Positions 1 through 8,625 of a stretch of DNA of 41,269 nucleotides are shown here, piece after piece. How positions within the stretch are numbered: position 1 is the first letter of the stretch; each line of letters opens with the position of its first letter. The stretch spans positions 1-41,269 of the forward strand of contig CAISEZ010000152.1 in the NCBI GenBank assembly GCA_903884535.1, read 5' to 3'. The stretch comes from an uncultured Verrucomicrobia subdivision 3 bacterium. Lineage in GTDB: Bacteria > Verrucomicrobiota > Verrucomicrobiia > Limisphaerales > UBA11358. The translations under genes and the position numbers were made by a program. The notes under the pieces were generated by a model that ran no database searches, was not told the DNA's origin, and saw only the letters and a program-made list of their open reading frames with translations.

Positions 1-54
1 CAATATTTAGACCCCATCTTCGAATCGATGGTTCGAATCCATCACCTACCACCA
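1..54 (+). tRNA. 3' part of a tRNA, identity unresolved
   Basis: The window opens inside a tRNA gene. The T arm is clear: stem GATGG at 27-31, loop TTCGAAT, stem CCATC at 39-43. The 3' acceptor strand ACCTACC (44-50), discriminator A and an encoded CCA end at 54. The bases before the T arm do not form a standard anticodon stem with a 4-5 base variable loop, so a long variable arm (Leu, Ser or Tyr type) is likely. The anticodon cannot be read from what is visible. Confidence 0.8.
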
Positions 55-68
55 CCTTCTAAACACAG

Positions 69-89
69 GGGTGAAAGCAAGTTTCACCC
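69..89. terminator. Hairpin downstream of the tRNA, possible terminator
   Basis: GGGTGAAA (69-76) and TTTCACCC (82-89) form a perfect 8-bp stem with a 5-base loop just after the tRNA. There is no clear T run behind it on the plus strand, so termination is only suggested. Confidence 0.35.
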
Positions 90-268
90 AATAAATACAA
101 CGACTTCCTCTTCTCCTCGGTTTTGATGCTCTGCGCTTCAGGACTTTTCTCGTCTCTTGCGTTCCCGTCTATAACGATGCGGATGAAGCAACCATAAAGC
201 AACCAGCGCGGTAGCAGGCAAAAGATTTGCCGGCATGAGACATGAGCCAACTGTCTGCTCACCGGTTA

Positions 269-1528
269 TTACTCTTCCACGCGCTGGATTCGCGCGCCAA
301 GCTTTTGCAGCTTCCCGTCCATTTGTTCGTAGCCACGGTCCAGATGATAAATGCGGTTCACCTGCGTCGAGCCTTTGGCTGCCAGTCCGGCGATCACCAG
401 CGCCGCCGACGCGCGCAAATCGCTTGCCATCACCGGCGCGCCGCTCAATGGTTTGCCGCCCTTCACAATCGCGCTCGGCCCTTCGATCTCGATGTCCGCA
501 CCGAGCCGCGCCAGTTCGCTGACGTGCATAAAGCGCGATTCAAAAATCCGCTCCGTGATAATACTGATGCCCTTGGCCAGCACGAGCAGCGCCATCATCT
601 GCGCCTGGACATCCGTGGGAAAACCGGAATACGGCAGCGTGGTGATGTCCGCCGGTTTTAATTTTCCTTTCCGGCGCGCAATCAAATTTGCACCGCTGCG
701 CTCCACGGAAACGCCAGCCTCGCTCAATTTGTCAATTACCGCGCGCAAATGATCTGCCCGCGCGCCTTTTAACGTCACTTCGCCGTTCGTCGCGCCGGCG
801 GCGATCAAAAACGTCGCCGCTTCAATGCGGTCGGGTATCACCTCGTGCTCCGCGCCGTGCAGTTTTTCCACGCCGGTGATCGTGATGGTTGGGCTGCCGG
901 CACCGGAAATCTGCGCGCCCATCGCATTTAGAAAATTCGCCAGGTCCACGACTTCCGGCTCGCACGCCGCGCTTTCGATCACGGTAATGCCATCGCCAAG
1001 CGTCGCCGCCATCATCACATTCGCCGTGCCGAGCACCGTCGGCCCGGCGCGACCGCCGAGGAACATCGTGTTGCCGGTGATTTTTTTCACCGTCGCATCA
1101 ATGTAGCCGCCCTCGATTTTTATTTTTGTGCCGAGCGCCTGAAAACCTTTCAGATGAAGATTGATCGGCCGCGCGCCGATGATGCAGCCGCCGGGCAGGG
1201 AAATCCGCGCCTTGCGCAGCCGCGCCAGCAGCGGCCCGGCGATGCAAATCGAGCCGCGCATTTTGCGGACCAGATCGTAGTCGGCATAGCCCTTGATTTT
1301 TTTGGCGTGAATGGTGACCGTGCCATTTTCAAACTTCGCCGTCGCGCCGAGCGATTGCAAAATTTGCACCATGAACCGCGTGTCGCTCAAGTCGGGCACG
1401 CGGCGGATGACGCACGGCTCGTCCGTGAGCAGCGTCGCGGCGAGGATGGGGAGCGCGGCGTTTTTGCTGCCGCTGATGGTGACTTCGCCGTGCAACGGCA
1501 CGCCGCCTTTGATTAAAAAACTATCCAT
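269..1528 (-). CDS. murA: UDP-N-acetylglucosamine 1-carboxyvinyltransferase
   Basis: MurA transfers enolpyruvate from PEP to UDP-GlcNAc, the first committed step of cytoplasmic peptidoglycan precursor synthesis. The protein has 419 residues, the usual family length. The N-terminal GSKNAALP motif (about 20-27) and the active-site loop GGCIIGARP are present, with Cys115 at the same number as the catalytic cysteine of E. coli MurA, so a fosfomycin-sensitive type is expected. I chose the start at 1528 (MDSFLIKGG) because the longer frame to 1597 reads through an intergenic inverted repeat. It lies downstream of prmC on the same strand, separated by that repeat. Confidence 0.97.
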   Translation of the reverse strand: MDSFLIKGGVPLHGEVTISGSKNAALPILAATLLTDEPCVIRRVPDLSDTRFMVQILQSLGATAKFENGTVTIHAKKIKGYADYDLVRKMRGSICIAGPLLARLRKARISLPGGCIIGARPINLHLKGFQALGTKIKIEGGYIDATVKKITGNTMFLGGRAGPTVLGTANVMMAATLGDGITVIESAACEPEVVDLANFLNAMGAQISGAGSPTITITGVEKLHGAEHEVIPDRIEAATFLIAAGATNGEVTLKGARADHLRAVIDKLSEAGVSVERSGANLIARRKGKLKPADITTLPYSGFPTDVQAQMMALLVLAKGISIITERIFESRFMHVSELARLGADIEIEGPSAIVKGGKPLSGAPVMASDLRASAALVIAGLAAKGSTQVNRIYHLDRGYEQMDGKLQKLGARIQRVEE

Positions 1529-1547
1529 GAGAATTAAAGTTTTATTC

Positions 1548-1637
1548 AGCCACAGATTTACACAGATGGGCACAGATGAAAAAAATCGCACGGCCACGTT
1601 TGAAAAATCTGTGTTTCATCTGTGAAAATCTGTGGCT
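1548..1637. repeat. Inverted pair of CACAGAT triplet elements
   Basis: The left arm (1548-1580) contains three CACAGAT units spaced about 10 bases. The right arm (1603-1637) is its imperfect reverse complement, beginning AGCCACAGATTT when read on the minus strand. Together they form a hairpin of about 33 bp between prmC and murA. It may act as a transcript-end or mRNA-stability element, and it resembles the paired elements at 8589-8618 and 9063-9092. Confidence 0.8.
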
Positions 1638-1643
1638 AAAAAA

Positions 1644-2495
1644 TCAAAGCCGCGCGACCAGAATTCTGGCGCGCTGACTGTAATCGTCCCGGACGGCTTC
1701 GACAATCCACTTTTCATTTTCAAAGATGGATTTAATCGCGTCCGCCTGTCCGTCGCCGAATTCCAGCATGATTTTGCCGGCGGGCTTCAGAAAACTTTTG
1801 GCTTCCGCCGCCAGCCGGCGATAAAAATCCAAGCCGTCGGCGCCGCCGTCCAGTGCGCTGCGCGGATCGAAATCGCGGACTTCCGGGTCCAGCGTCGCAA
1901 TCTCTGCCGACGCGATGTAAGGCGGATTGCTAACGATCAAATCAAACTGCGCATCGGTTTTTAGCGCAACAAAACCGTCGCCCTGCAAAAACTCGATGCG
2001 CTCCGCCACCTTGTTTTGCGCGGCGTTTTCCTTCGCCAAAGCGAGCGCTTCCGGCGAAATGTCCAGCGCGGTGATTTTGGCGTGCGGATTTTTCGCCGCG
2101 AGCGCGATGGCGATGCAACCGGTGCCGGTGCCGAAGTCGAGCGCAGTCGAGGGTTGGGAGTTGAGAGTTGAGAGAAATTGCCAGCCGAGTTCGGCGAGCA
2201 TTTCCGTTTCTGGGCGGGGCACCAGCGCGTGCCGGCTCACGGTTATTTCAAAGCCGCAAAACGAAGTGGAGCCGGTGATATGCTGGAGCGGCTCGCGCAG
2301 GCCACGGCGCTTGATGAGTTCGCGCAGGGCGTCGGTTTCAGCGGTCGTGAGGGCGCGGTCGAAATTGAGATACAATTTCAGGCGCGGCATTTTCAGCAAA
2401 TGCGCGAGCAACTGCTCGGCATTCAGGCGCGGCGACTCGACATTTTTTTTGGCGAGAAATTCGGCGCTTTTCTGAATCGCTTCGAGGACGGTCAC
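1644..2495 (-). CDS. prmC: Peptide chain release factor N5-glutamine methyltransferase
   Basis: PrmC (HemK) methylates the glutamine of the GGQ motif in release factors 1 and 2, using S-adenosylmethionine. The 283-residue protein has an N-terminal helical domain (about 1-75), a SAM-binding motif DFGTGTG (120-126) and the catalytic NPPY motif (190-193). The partner prfA is not next to it here. Residues 108-117 just before the SAM motif are encoded by a tandem CAACTCTC-type repeat, an in-frame low-complexity insert in a normally variable linker. The start at 2495 gives the standard N-terminus. Confidence 0.95.
   Translation of the reverse strand: MTVLEAIQKSAEFLAKKNVESPRLNAEQLLAHLLKMPRLKLYLNFDRALTTAETDALRELIKRRGLREPLQHITGSTSFCGFEITVSRHALVPRPETEMLAELGWQFLSTLNSQPSTALDFGTGTGCIAIALAAKNPHAKITALDISPEALALAKENAAQNKVAERIEFLQGDGFVALKTDAQFDLIVSNPPYIASAEIATLDPEVRDFDPRSALDGGADGLDFYRRLAAEAKSFLKPAGKIMLEFGDGQADAIKSIFENEKWIVEAVRDDYSQRARILVARL
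2145..2174 (-). repeat. Short tandem repeat inside prmC
   Basis: On the minus strand this stretch reads as repeated CTCAACTC-like units of about 8 bases. It encodes the LSTLNSQPST segment of PrmC and keeps the reading frame. It looks like one of the intergenic triplet elements of this genome placed inside a gene. Confidence 0.5.
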
Positions 2496-2539
2496 GCGCC
2501 AAGGCTAAACGGTCGCCGCGTTTCGCGCCAGCTTGTCCG

Positions 2540-3382
2540 CTAGCGCAATTGAATCAAGGTGTTCACGAACTCCCAGTTTTCCTGCATCTGCTCGTCGTAA
2601 AGTTCCAAGTGCCGGTTGCCGATGCCGAGCAGTCCCATGGCGGCTTGCAGTTCCGCATTGGTGTCCGCCAAATTGTCGGCCGGATGTTCGAACATGTGTG
2701 CCAGCGCATTGCCCACGCAAACGCCTGCCGCCGTTTTTTTGTCCGCGCCGGCGGCCTCCGGTTGGTGATGAAAACGCACGCTCTGCACCAGCGGCACGGG
2801 CAGTTTCCAGTTTTCCATCAGACACGCGCCGACTTCGGCGTGCGTAAAGCCATAGGCGGATTTTTCATCCTCCGTCGGACTCACGCCGGTGCTGGCAGCC
2901 GTGGCGAGGAGCTGGCCGTAATCCGCGCCTTTGGCCTGGACCAGCACCACGCGGCCGATGTCATGCAGCAGGCCGGCGGTGAACAGCATGTTGCTGTCTT
3001 CGCCAATGTCCTCGGCGATGAATTTGCAGCCGAAGGCTGTCGAGAGGCTGTGCGTCCACAATTGCGCGCCATCCACTCCGGCGGTGGCCGGCAGCGTGAA
3101 GGAATTGCTGCCGGTGACCGCCGAGACCAGCGAGAAAATAGTTTGAAACCCGACGCGGCCGATGGCTTCCGGCACGTTGGCCACCGGTTCGCGGCCGGCG
3201 AAATAAACACTGTTGCAAAAATGCAGCAACTTCGCCGTCAGCGCCGGATCCAGCGCGATGATTTCGCCCACTTCTTCGAGCGTCGTCTGTTCGTGGTGCA
3301 GCGCGTCCAGAACCTTGGGCAGCACCTGCGGCGCCGGCGGCAGCACTTTGATTTCGCGCAATAATTTGTAAATGGCTTCCAT
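2540..3382 (-). CDS. HDOD domain protein
   Basis: The HDOD domain is a divergent HD-type fold used in bacterial signalling and regulation, usually without proven hydrolase activity. This 280-residue protein is almost entirely one HDOD domain. It opens with LPPAPQVLPKVL, followed by the typical LDPALTAKLLHFCNS segment near residues 44-58, and has an HDIGR motif in the second half. No output domain such as GGDEF or a receiver is attached. It is 44 bases upstream of prmC on the same strand and may be cotranscribed. The specific pathway cannot be told from the sequence. Confidence 0.85.
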   Translation of the reverse strand: MEAIYKLLREIKVLPPAPQVLPKVLDALHHEQTTLEEVGEIIALDPALTAKLLHFCNSVYFAGREPVANVPEAIGRVGFQTIFSLVSAVTGSNSFTLPATAGVDGAQLWTHSLSTAFGCKFIAEDIGEDSNMLFTAGLLHDIGRVVLVQAKGADYGQLLATAASTGVSPTEDEKSAYGFTHAEVGACLMENWKLPVPLVQSVRFHHQPEAAGADKKTAAGVCVGNALAHMFEHPADNLADTNAELQAAMGLLGIGNRHLELYDEQMQENWEFVNTLIQLR

Positions 3383-3492
3383 AGTTTGCCCGCCTGTCCG
3401 GATTTTGCCGAGACGAGACGGCGTTCTATCCGATTGGCTTTCGGCAAATCATGGCGAAACTGAAGCCTAAACTTCAACTTGCGGGCGCCCGG

Positions 3493-3984
3493 CTATTTTT
3501 TGTCGTGCGTGTGGACGAAGATGCCGATGTAAAAAACGAGATAGTAACCGGCGATCAGTCCGAAGATGAAAAAGGTCAGCGGGCTTTGAAACGGCGGCGG
3601 CCCGGCCGGCGCGGTGGCGACATTGCGGATCACCCAGAAACGGTAAAGCATCCGCCCGAGAAACAGCAGCGACAGCACGACGCCGATCGGCGTGCTGGGC
3701 GTGTAGAAATGGCCGGCGTCGGTCGTTTCAAATTTGGTCAGCCGCAGCCCGACGAAACCCAGTAGCGCGCCTAAAAACAAGCCGCCGCCGATGCCGAGCA
3801 GGAGTGGCGGCGACTGCCGGGCCAGACCGAAAAAAAGCACGCTGACCAAAGTGAAAATGGCGATGGAAAACGTAATGCGCACCGGCCGCAGCGGCTGCCG
3901 GCCGATGTTGCGGCGGATGCGGCGATAAACGCTCCAGGCGATGAGGCCTCCAAATAAAATCGGCACGGCGGGCGCGGACGTCAT
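3493..3984 (-). CDS. Four-helix membrane protein of unknown function
   Basis: The 163-residue protein has about five hydrophobic stretches: one at the N-terminus (about 5-20), two in the middle (about 38-55 and 60-78), one near 100-115 and one near 135-155. An RRIRRN-type basic loop follows the first. The pattern and the tail GYYLVFYIG recall CcdC-like (DUF1453-type) membrane proteins, but I cannot assign it firmly. It is separate from its neighbours, with gaps of about 110 bases on both sides. Confidence 0.7.
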   Translation of the reverse strand: MTSAPAVPILFGGLIAWSVYRRIRRNIGRQPLRPVRITFSIAIFTLVSVLFFGLARQSPPLLLGIGGGLFLGALLGFVGLRLTKFETTDAGHFYTPSTPIGVVLSLLFLGRMLYRFWVIRNVATAPAGPPPFQSPLTFFIFGLIAGYYLVFYIGIFVHTHDKK

Positions 3985-4090
3985 CGCCCGAGATTAAATT
4001 TTCAAGTCGACTTGTCGAGCGGAATAAAAAAGCGAATTCCATCTGGATTGAAGCCTGAACAAAATTGAATTTGCATCCAAGATTTCAATT

Positions 4091-4954
4091 CTATTTTCCT
4101 GCCACACCTTTGAGATAGGCAAAAATTAATTGCGGCAAATCCTTGCTGTAACCCCCTTCCAGCAGTGTGAACAAGGGAGTATTCAACTGGCGCAGCGTCT
4201 GGCCGAGCCAGTAAAAATCTTCCGGCAACAGCGTGCCTTCGGCCAGCGGATCGCGCAGGTAGGCGTCAAACCCTGCGGACACGGCGACGATGTCGGGCCG
4301 GTAGCTCCGCAAATCGTCCAGCGCGCGGGCGAGGGTGGCGCGGTAGGCTTCGCGCGGCGCATGCGGCGCGACGGGATAATTGAAACAGTTGTAGCCCGCG
4401 TTCTCCGCGCCGGTGTGCGGATACGCCGGATGCTGGTGGACGGAAAAAAATTCGATGCCGGGTTTGTTCACCAAAATATTTTCCGTGCCGTTGCCATGGT
4501 GAACATCAAAATCAAAAACCGCGACGCGCTTGCAGCCGGTCGCCGCCGCTTCCAGCGCGGCGATGGCGATGTTGTTGAGATAGCAAAAGCCCATGGATTG
4601 TTCGCGCGTGGCGTGGTGGCCGGGCGGGCGCATGAGACTGAAAACATTTTTGCCGGCGCGGGCGAGTTTCAGCGCATCGAGCGCGGCGGCCACGGACGCG
4701 CGGGCATGGCTGGCAATATTTTCAAAAAACGGCGTGTCGGCGTCGAAATTTTCCGGCACGGCCAGCCGCGCGAGCATGGCCGGCGTGTGGGCGCGGAGCA
4801 TTTGTTCATCGCTGGCGGCGGTCGGCGTAAGCCAGGCGAGCGGCAGCTCGGTCTGGGCTTTCAGCAGTTCGACAGTGCTGGTGATGCGCTGCGGGCGTTC
4901 AGGATGGCCGGCCTGCGCATAGCCGGTGCAAGATTCATCGGTGATGATGGTCAC
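4091..4954 (-). CDS. Histone deacetylase-family amidohydrolase
   Basis: Bacterial members of this zinc-dependent family hydrolyse acetylated amines such as acetyl-lysine, acetylpolyamines or acetoin-related substrates. The 287-residue protein has the family hallmarks: RPPGHHA with the catalytic His pair at 113-114, DFDVHHGNGT with zinc ligands Asp150 and His152, and SAGFDA with the third ligand Asp230. The catalytic centre therefore looks complete. There is no acetyltransferase or acetoin gene alongside, so the substrate is unknown. It sits between an unknown membrane protein and lpxD, all on the minus strand. Confidence 0.93.
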   Translation of the reverse strand: MTIITDESCTGYAQAGHPERPQRITSTVELLKAQTELPLAWLTPTAASDEQMLRAHTPAMLARLAVPENFDADTPFFENIASHARASVAAALDALKLARAGKNVFSLMRPPGHHATREQSMGFCYLNNIAIAALEAAATGCKRVAVFDFDVHHGNGTENILVNKPGIEFFSVHQHPAYPHTGAENAGYNCFNYPVAPHAPREAYRATLARALDDLRSYRPDIVAVSAGFDAYLRDPLAEGTLLPEDFYWLGQTLRQLNTPLFTLLEGGYSKDLPQLIFAYLKGVAGK

Positions 4955-5017
4955 GCGGAAAATTTACCCGCGAACGGGCGCGAAGACAGAAAAATATTAT
5001 GCTGGCCACCGGGCGAC

Positions 5018-6037
5018 TCATTCCATGTTCCCGCCGAGTTTGCGTTCCCACTCGGCGATTTTTTTGAACAAATCCGGCAGGCGCTGCATGGCGATCATCA
5101 CGCGCTTGGCCTGCTTGTCGGGCTGCGCCGGTATGCCAAGCCACGTTTCGCCGTCGGGAATATTGTGCATCACGCCCGCCTTGGAACCGATGGTGACTTT
5201 GTTCCCGATCTTCAAATGTCCCGCGATGCCCACTTGGCCGGCAATCACGACGTAGTTGCCCAGCTTCGCGCTGCCCGCGATGCCCACCTGCGCGCACAGC
5301 AGGCAGTGGTCGCCGATTTGCACGTTGTGGCCGACCTGAACGAGGTTGTCAATTTTCGTGCCCTTGCCAATGCTCGTCGTGCCGAGCGCGCCGCGATCAA
5401 TGGTCGTGTTCGCGCCGATTTCCACATCGTCGCCGATGATCGTGCTGCCAATCTGGGTGACTTTACGATGAATGCCCGCGTCGAAAACATAACCAAAACC
5501 GTCCGCGCCGATGACCGCGCCGGCATGGATGCGGACGCGCCGGCCGATCTGCGAGCGTGGATAAATCGTGACGTTGGAAAATATTTTTGTGTCGTCGCCG
5601 AGCGTGCAATCCTCGCCGATGAAATTGCCCGCTAGCAAAGCGCACCGTGCGCCGATCTTCACACGTTCGCCGATGGTGCAATACGGCCCGATGTGCGCGG
5701 TCGGGTCAATCTGCGCGCTCGCCGCAATGACGGCGGACGGATGAATGCCTGCCGGCAACGCCGGTTCCGGGCACAGCAGCGCCAGCGCCTTGGCGAACGC
5801 GATGCGGCCATTGGCCACGTGAATGACCGTCTTGCGCGTCGAAGTGAATTTTTTTTCCGCGATGATCGCAGTGGCCGCGCTGTTTTCGGCGGCGGCGAAA
5901 TAGTCTTCCGTTTCCGCAAAGGTGAGGTCGCCGGGTTTGGCTTTGTCGGCGGTGGCAAAACCGGTCAGCGTGGCGGTGGCGTCGCCGAGGACTTCGCCGG
6001 CCAGTTGTTGTGCGATTTCAGCGGTGGTAAAAGTCAT
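5018..6037 (-). CDS. lpxD: UDP-3-O-(3-hydroxyacyl)glucosamine N-acyltransferase
   Basis: LpxD adds the second hydroxyacyl chain in lipid A synthesis, so the cell should have an LPS-type outer membrane. The 339-residue protein has the N-terminal uridine-binding domain (about 1-100) and then a left-handed beta-helix of hexapeptide repeats, including IGADGFGY and the HNVQIG segment with the catalytic histidine. A C-terminal helix follows ([17 protein letters not shown]). The start at 6037 (MTFTTAEIA) fits the family better than the upstream in-frame codons at 6079 or 6049. Confidence 0.95.
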   Translation of the reverse strand: MTFTTAEIAQQLAGEVLGDATATLTGFATADKAKPGDLTFAETEDYFAAAENSAATAIIAEKKFTSTRKTVIHVANGRIAFAKALALLCPEPALPAGIHPSAVIAASAQIDPTAHIGPYCTIGERVKIGARCALLAGNFIGEDCTLGDDTKIFSNVTIYPRSQIGRRVRIHAGAVIGADGFGYVFDAGIHRKVTQIGSTIIGDDVEIGANTTIDRGALGTTSIGKGTKIDNLVQVGHNVQIGDHCLLCAQVGIAGSAKLGNYVVIAGQVGIAGHLKIGNKVTIGSKAGVMHNIPDGETWLGIPAQPDKQAKRVMIAMQRLPDLFKKIAEWERKLGGNME

Positions 6038-6163
6038 TTTTATAATCATAGACGTCGTGCGGGGCAGTTCAATTCGCAATTCACCGGCAGCCGAAGGTGA
6101 GATGTTGCCAAATTGTGACCGTTGATTCTTCCGGTTTCCACGCTAGACTTGTGGTGAAAATTT

Positions 6164-6625
6164 ATGCTGCCGACCACCATTGAACAAATCATCCCCCAAC
6201 TGCGCGACGCCATCGGCCCCGTCATTCTTATCTCCGGCGTCGGGCTGCTGCTGCTCACCATGACCAACCGGCTGGGCCGGACGATTGATCGGGCGCGCCA
6301 GCTCACCAATGAACTCGCCACGCAAACCGGCCGCGAACGCGCGCAGACCCAGGCGCAGGTGGACATCATTTATCAGCGCGCCAAAATTATCCGCCTGGCC
6401 ATTTTGTTTTCCGTCACCAGTGCGCTGCTCGCCGCGCTACTGGTGATGACGCTTTTCGTGACGGCGCTGTTGCAGTTGCCGATCGGCTGGCTCGCGTGCC
6501 TGATCTTCATCGGCTGCCTCGGCTCGCTTTGCGCGTCGCTCATCGCCTTCATCGGCGATATCAATCTGTCGCTACAGGCGCTGAAACTGGAATTGGAAAG
6601 CGCGCCACCGGAAAATAAAAATTAA
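6164..6625 (+). CDS. DUF2721 family membrane protein
   Basis: A 153-residue inner-membrane protein with one N-terminal hydrophobic segment (about 15-35), a charged helical stretch with TNRLGRTIDRARQL, and two further membrane segments (about 78-98 and 103-125). This layout matches the DUF2721 family, whose function is unknown. It runs opposite to both neighbours, and its stop codon overlaps the end of the convergent glycosyltransferase gene by four bases. Confidence 0.85.
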   Translation: MLPTTIEQIIPQLRDAIGPVILISGVGLLLLTMTNRLGRTIDRARQLTNELATQTGRERAQTQAQVDIIYQRAKIIRLAILFSVTSALLAALLVMTLFVTALLQLPIGWLACLIFIGCLGSLCASLIAFIGDINLSLQALKLELESAPPENKN

Positions 6626-7356
6626 TTAATCCGCTCGGCGACTTGGTATTTGAACATGCGCTTTTTCATCCAGCGCACCGCCAGCAAATCGTAGAACGAC
6701 GCGAACAGCCGGTTCCACACGCCGTAATTGCTTTGCCCGGCGAAGCGCGGATTGTTGCTCACTTCGATTTCCGTGACCGTGTGGCCTTCAATTTTGAACA
6801 GCGTCGGCAGGAACCGGTGCATGCCTTTGAAAAACTTCAGGTTCTCGATGCACTCGCGTTTGAACGCGCGATAGGTGCAGCCCGCGTCGGCAATTTGCTC
6901 ACCGGACAATTTATTCCGCACGGCATTGGCGATGCGCGAGGATGCGACGCGGATGAAATTGTCGCCTTCGCCACGCGCCTTCACGCGCGTGCCGCAGACG
7001 CAGTCGAAATTTTTCAACGCCTCCAGAAATTTCGGCAGATCCTTCGGGTCGTTCTGCAAATCGGCATCGAGCGTGAACAAATATTTGCCGCGCGCCGCCT
7101 TGAGGCCGGCAAAGCTCGCCGCGCTCTCGCCACAGTTGAACGCGAATTTCTGCACGCGGATACGGGAATCTTCCTTCGCAAGTTCCTTGAGGATTTCCCA
7201 CGATTTGTCCTTGCTGCAATCGTCGGTGATGACAATTTCGTAGGAAATTTTCAACGGCTCGACCGCCGCGCGGATGGCCTTGACGAGTTCGCGCAGATTG
7301 CCTTCCTCGTTGTAACACGGGATGACGAGGCTGATTTCGGGGGAATCAATGTTCAT
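6622..7356 (-). CDS. Family 2 glycosyltransferase (DPM1/ArnC-like)
   Basis: The 244-residue protein has a single GT-A domain. It starts with SLVIPCYNEEGNL (about 9-21), has ITDDCSKD near residue 44 and the metal-binding LDADLQNDP near 96. This is the dolichol-phosphate-mannose-synthase-like subgroup that transfers a sugar from a nucleotide sugar to a polyprenyl phosphate or lipid. There are no C-terminal transmembrane helices, unlike ArnC. The start at 7356 (MNIDSPEIS) is preferred because the longer frame to 7482 reads through a terminator hairpin. It lies downstream of the DegT aminotransferase gene but is separated from it by that terminator. Confidence 0.92.
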   Translation of the reverse strand: MNIDSPEISLVIPCYNEEGNLRELVKAIRAAVEPLKISYEIVITDDCSKDKSWEILKELAKEDSRIRVQKFAFNCGESAASFAGLKAARGKYLFTLDADLQNDPKDLPKFLEALKNFDCVCGTRVKARGEGDNFIRVASSRIANAVRNKLSGEQIADAGCTYRAFKRECIENLKFFKGMHRFLPTLFKIEGHTVTEIEVSNNPRFAGQSNYGVWNRLFASFYDLLAVRWMKKRMFKYQVAERIN

Positions 7357-7417
7357 CGGCCAAATATAAAAACATGAATTCCGCGAACTGGCACGAAATT
7401 CTTTTGGGCATAAAAAA

Positions 7418-7443
7418 ACCCTCGCCCATTTCCGGGCGAGGGT
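7418..7443 (-). terminator. Rho-independent terminator of the DegT gene
   Basis: ACCCTCGCCC (7418-7427) and GGGCGAGGGT (7434-7443) form a perfect 10-bp GC-rich stem with a 6-base loop. On the minus strand the stem is followed directly by a run of T (plus-strand A run at 7412-7418). This is a textbook intrinsic terminator after the gene ending at 7482. Confidence 0.92.
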
Positions 7444-7481
7444 CTTTGTAGATTGGCCAGCGGCAGCTTGCCGCCTCGCCA

Positions 7482-8570
7482 CTATTTCTTGCCGTAAAAT
7501 TCCGCAATCGCGTCGCAGACTTTGTCCGCAGCGTCGAGGCCCATCTCACCGTGAATTGGCAACGACAGAATTTCTTTCACCGCTTTTTCGGTCTGCGGCA
7601 ATTTTGGAATGTAGGGGAACAGACCGACAACCGCCGGCTGCAAATGATTCGGCTTCGGATAATGCACGCCGGTCTCGATATTTTTTTCTTTGAGAAATTT
7701 TTGCAAATCATCGCGGCGTTCGCAGCGCGTGACATACATGTGATACACCGGCGTGGCCCACTCCTTGACGATCGGCGTCTGCACGATGCCTTTGAGACGT
7801 TCGCCGTAACGCGCAGCGATCTTGCGACGGTTTTCGTTGAAGCCGTCGAGGTGCTTCAACATCACGCGGCCGATGGCGGCGTTGATTTCGTTGAAGCGCA
7901 CGTTGTAGCCGGTGAACTCGTGGTCATATTTTCCCTGACGACCATGATTGCGCAACATGCGGAGTCGGTCCGCGTAATCAGCCTTGTTCGTAGTAATGCA
8001 GCCGCCATCGCCGAGGACAGTGAGATTTTTCGACGGGAAAAAACTGAACGCGCCGAAGTCGCCCATGCTGCCGACGGTTTTGCCTTTGTATTTCGCGCCC
8101 TGCGCCTGCGCGCAATCCTCGATGACCCAGAGATTATTTTTCTTGGCGATGGCGAGCAGCTTGTCGTTGTCAATCGGATGGCCGTAAAGGTGCACGCCGA
8201 TAATGCCGACCGTGCGCGGCGTGATGAGCGATTCGACGTGCGCGAGATCCATGACGAACGTGTCATCAATGTCGGCGAACACCGGCTTTGCGCCGAGGTG
8301 AATCAGCGGTTCCATCGTCGGAAAGGCCGTGTGGCTGGGCACGATGATTTCGTCGCCCGGCCCGATGCCTTGCAACTGGTGCAGGCAATACACGATCATC
8401 GTCCAGGAACTGCCGAGGACGCATTGCGTGGTGCCGGTGTGCGCGGCGAGTTCGGCTTCAAACGCGGTGGATTCTTTGCCGAGGATGTATTGGCCGGAGC
8501 GGATGGCGCGCAAGGCGGCTTCCTCGACTTCGGCGTTCACGAAACATTTCGATAACGGGATTTTGCTCAT
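7482..8570 (-). CDS. DegT/DnrJ/EryC1 sugar aminotransferase
   Basis: A PLP-dependent aminotransferase of nucleotide-activated keto sugars, 362 residues. The family features are SGQYILGKE (about 25-33), the PLP phosphate contact region GSSWT, ED at 151-152, and the PLP lysine Lys181 in SFFPSKNLT followed by LGDGG. The gene order DegT next to a Gfo/Idh dehydrogenase (interrupted here by a small cassette) is that of pairs which oxidise and then aminate a UDP-sugar, such as GnnA/GnnB or WlbA/WlbC types. With lpxD nearby, an amino-sugar for lipid A or O-antigen is plausible, but the substrate is inferred. Confidence 0.93.
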   Translation of the reverse strand: MSKIPLSKCFVNAEVEEAALRAIRSGQYILGKESTAFEAELAAHTGTTQCVLGSSWTMIVYCLHQLQGIGPGDEIIVPSHTAFPTMEPLIHLGAKPVFADIDDTFVMDLAHVESLITPRTVGIIGVHLYGHPIDNDKLLAIAKKNNLWVIEDCAQAQGAKYKGKTVGSMGDFGAFSFFPSKNLTVLGDGGCITTNKADYADRLRMLRNHGRQGKYDHEFTGYNVRFNEINAAIGRVMLKHLDGFNENRRKIAARYGERLKGIVQTPIVKEWATPVYHMYVTRCERRDDLQKFLKEKNIETGVHYPKPNHLQPAVVGLFPYIPKLPQTEKAVKEILSLPIHGEMGLDAADKVCDAIAEFYGKK

Positions 8571-8588
8571 AAATTTTTTCTTTTATTT

Positions 8589-8618
8589 AACCACGGATGG
8601 ACACGGATTAACACGGAT
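8589..8618. repeat. Left arm of a perfect 30-bp inverted repeat (CACGGAT triplet)
   Basis: This arm holds three CACGGAT units in 30 bases and is repeated exactly, in reverse complement, at 9063-9092. The two arms flank a single low-GC gene. Confidence 0.9.
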
Positions 8619-8625
8619 AAAAAAT

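Noticed and set aside
4130..5635. A 501-codon open frame on the plus strand
   Set aside because: It lies fully antisense to the deacetylase-like and lpxD genes, both of which have clear catalytic motifs. Its sequence is Arg/Gly/His-rich, as expected for the complement of GC-rich coding DNA.
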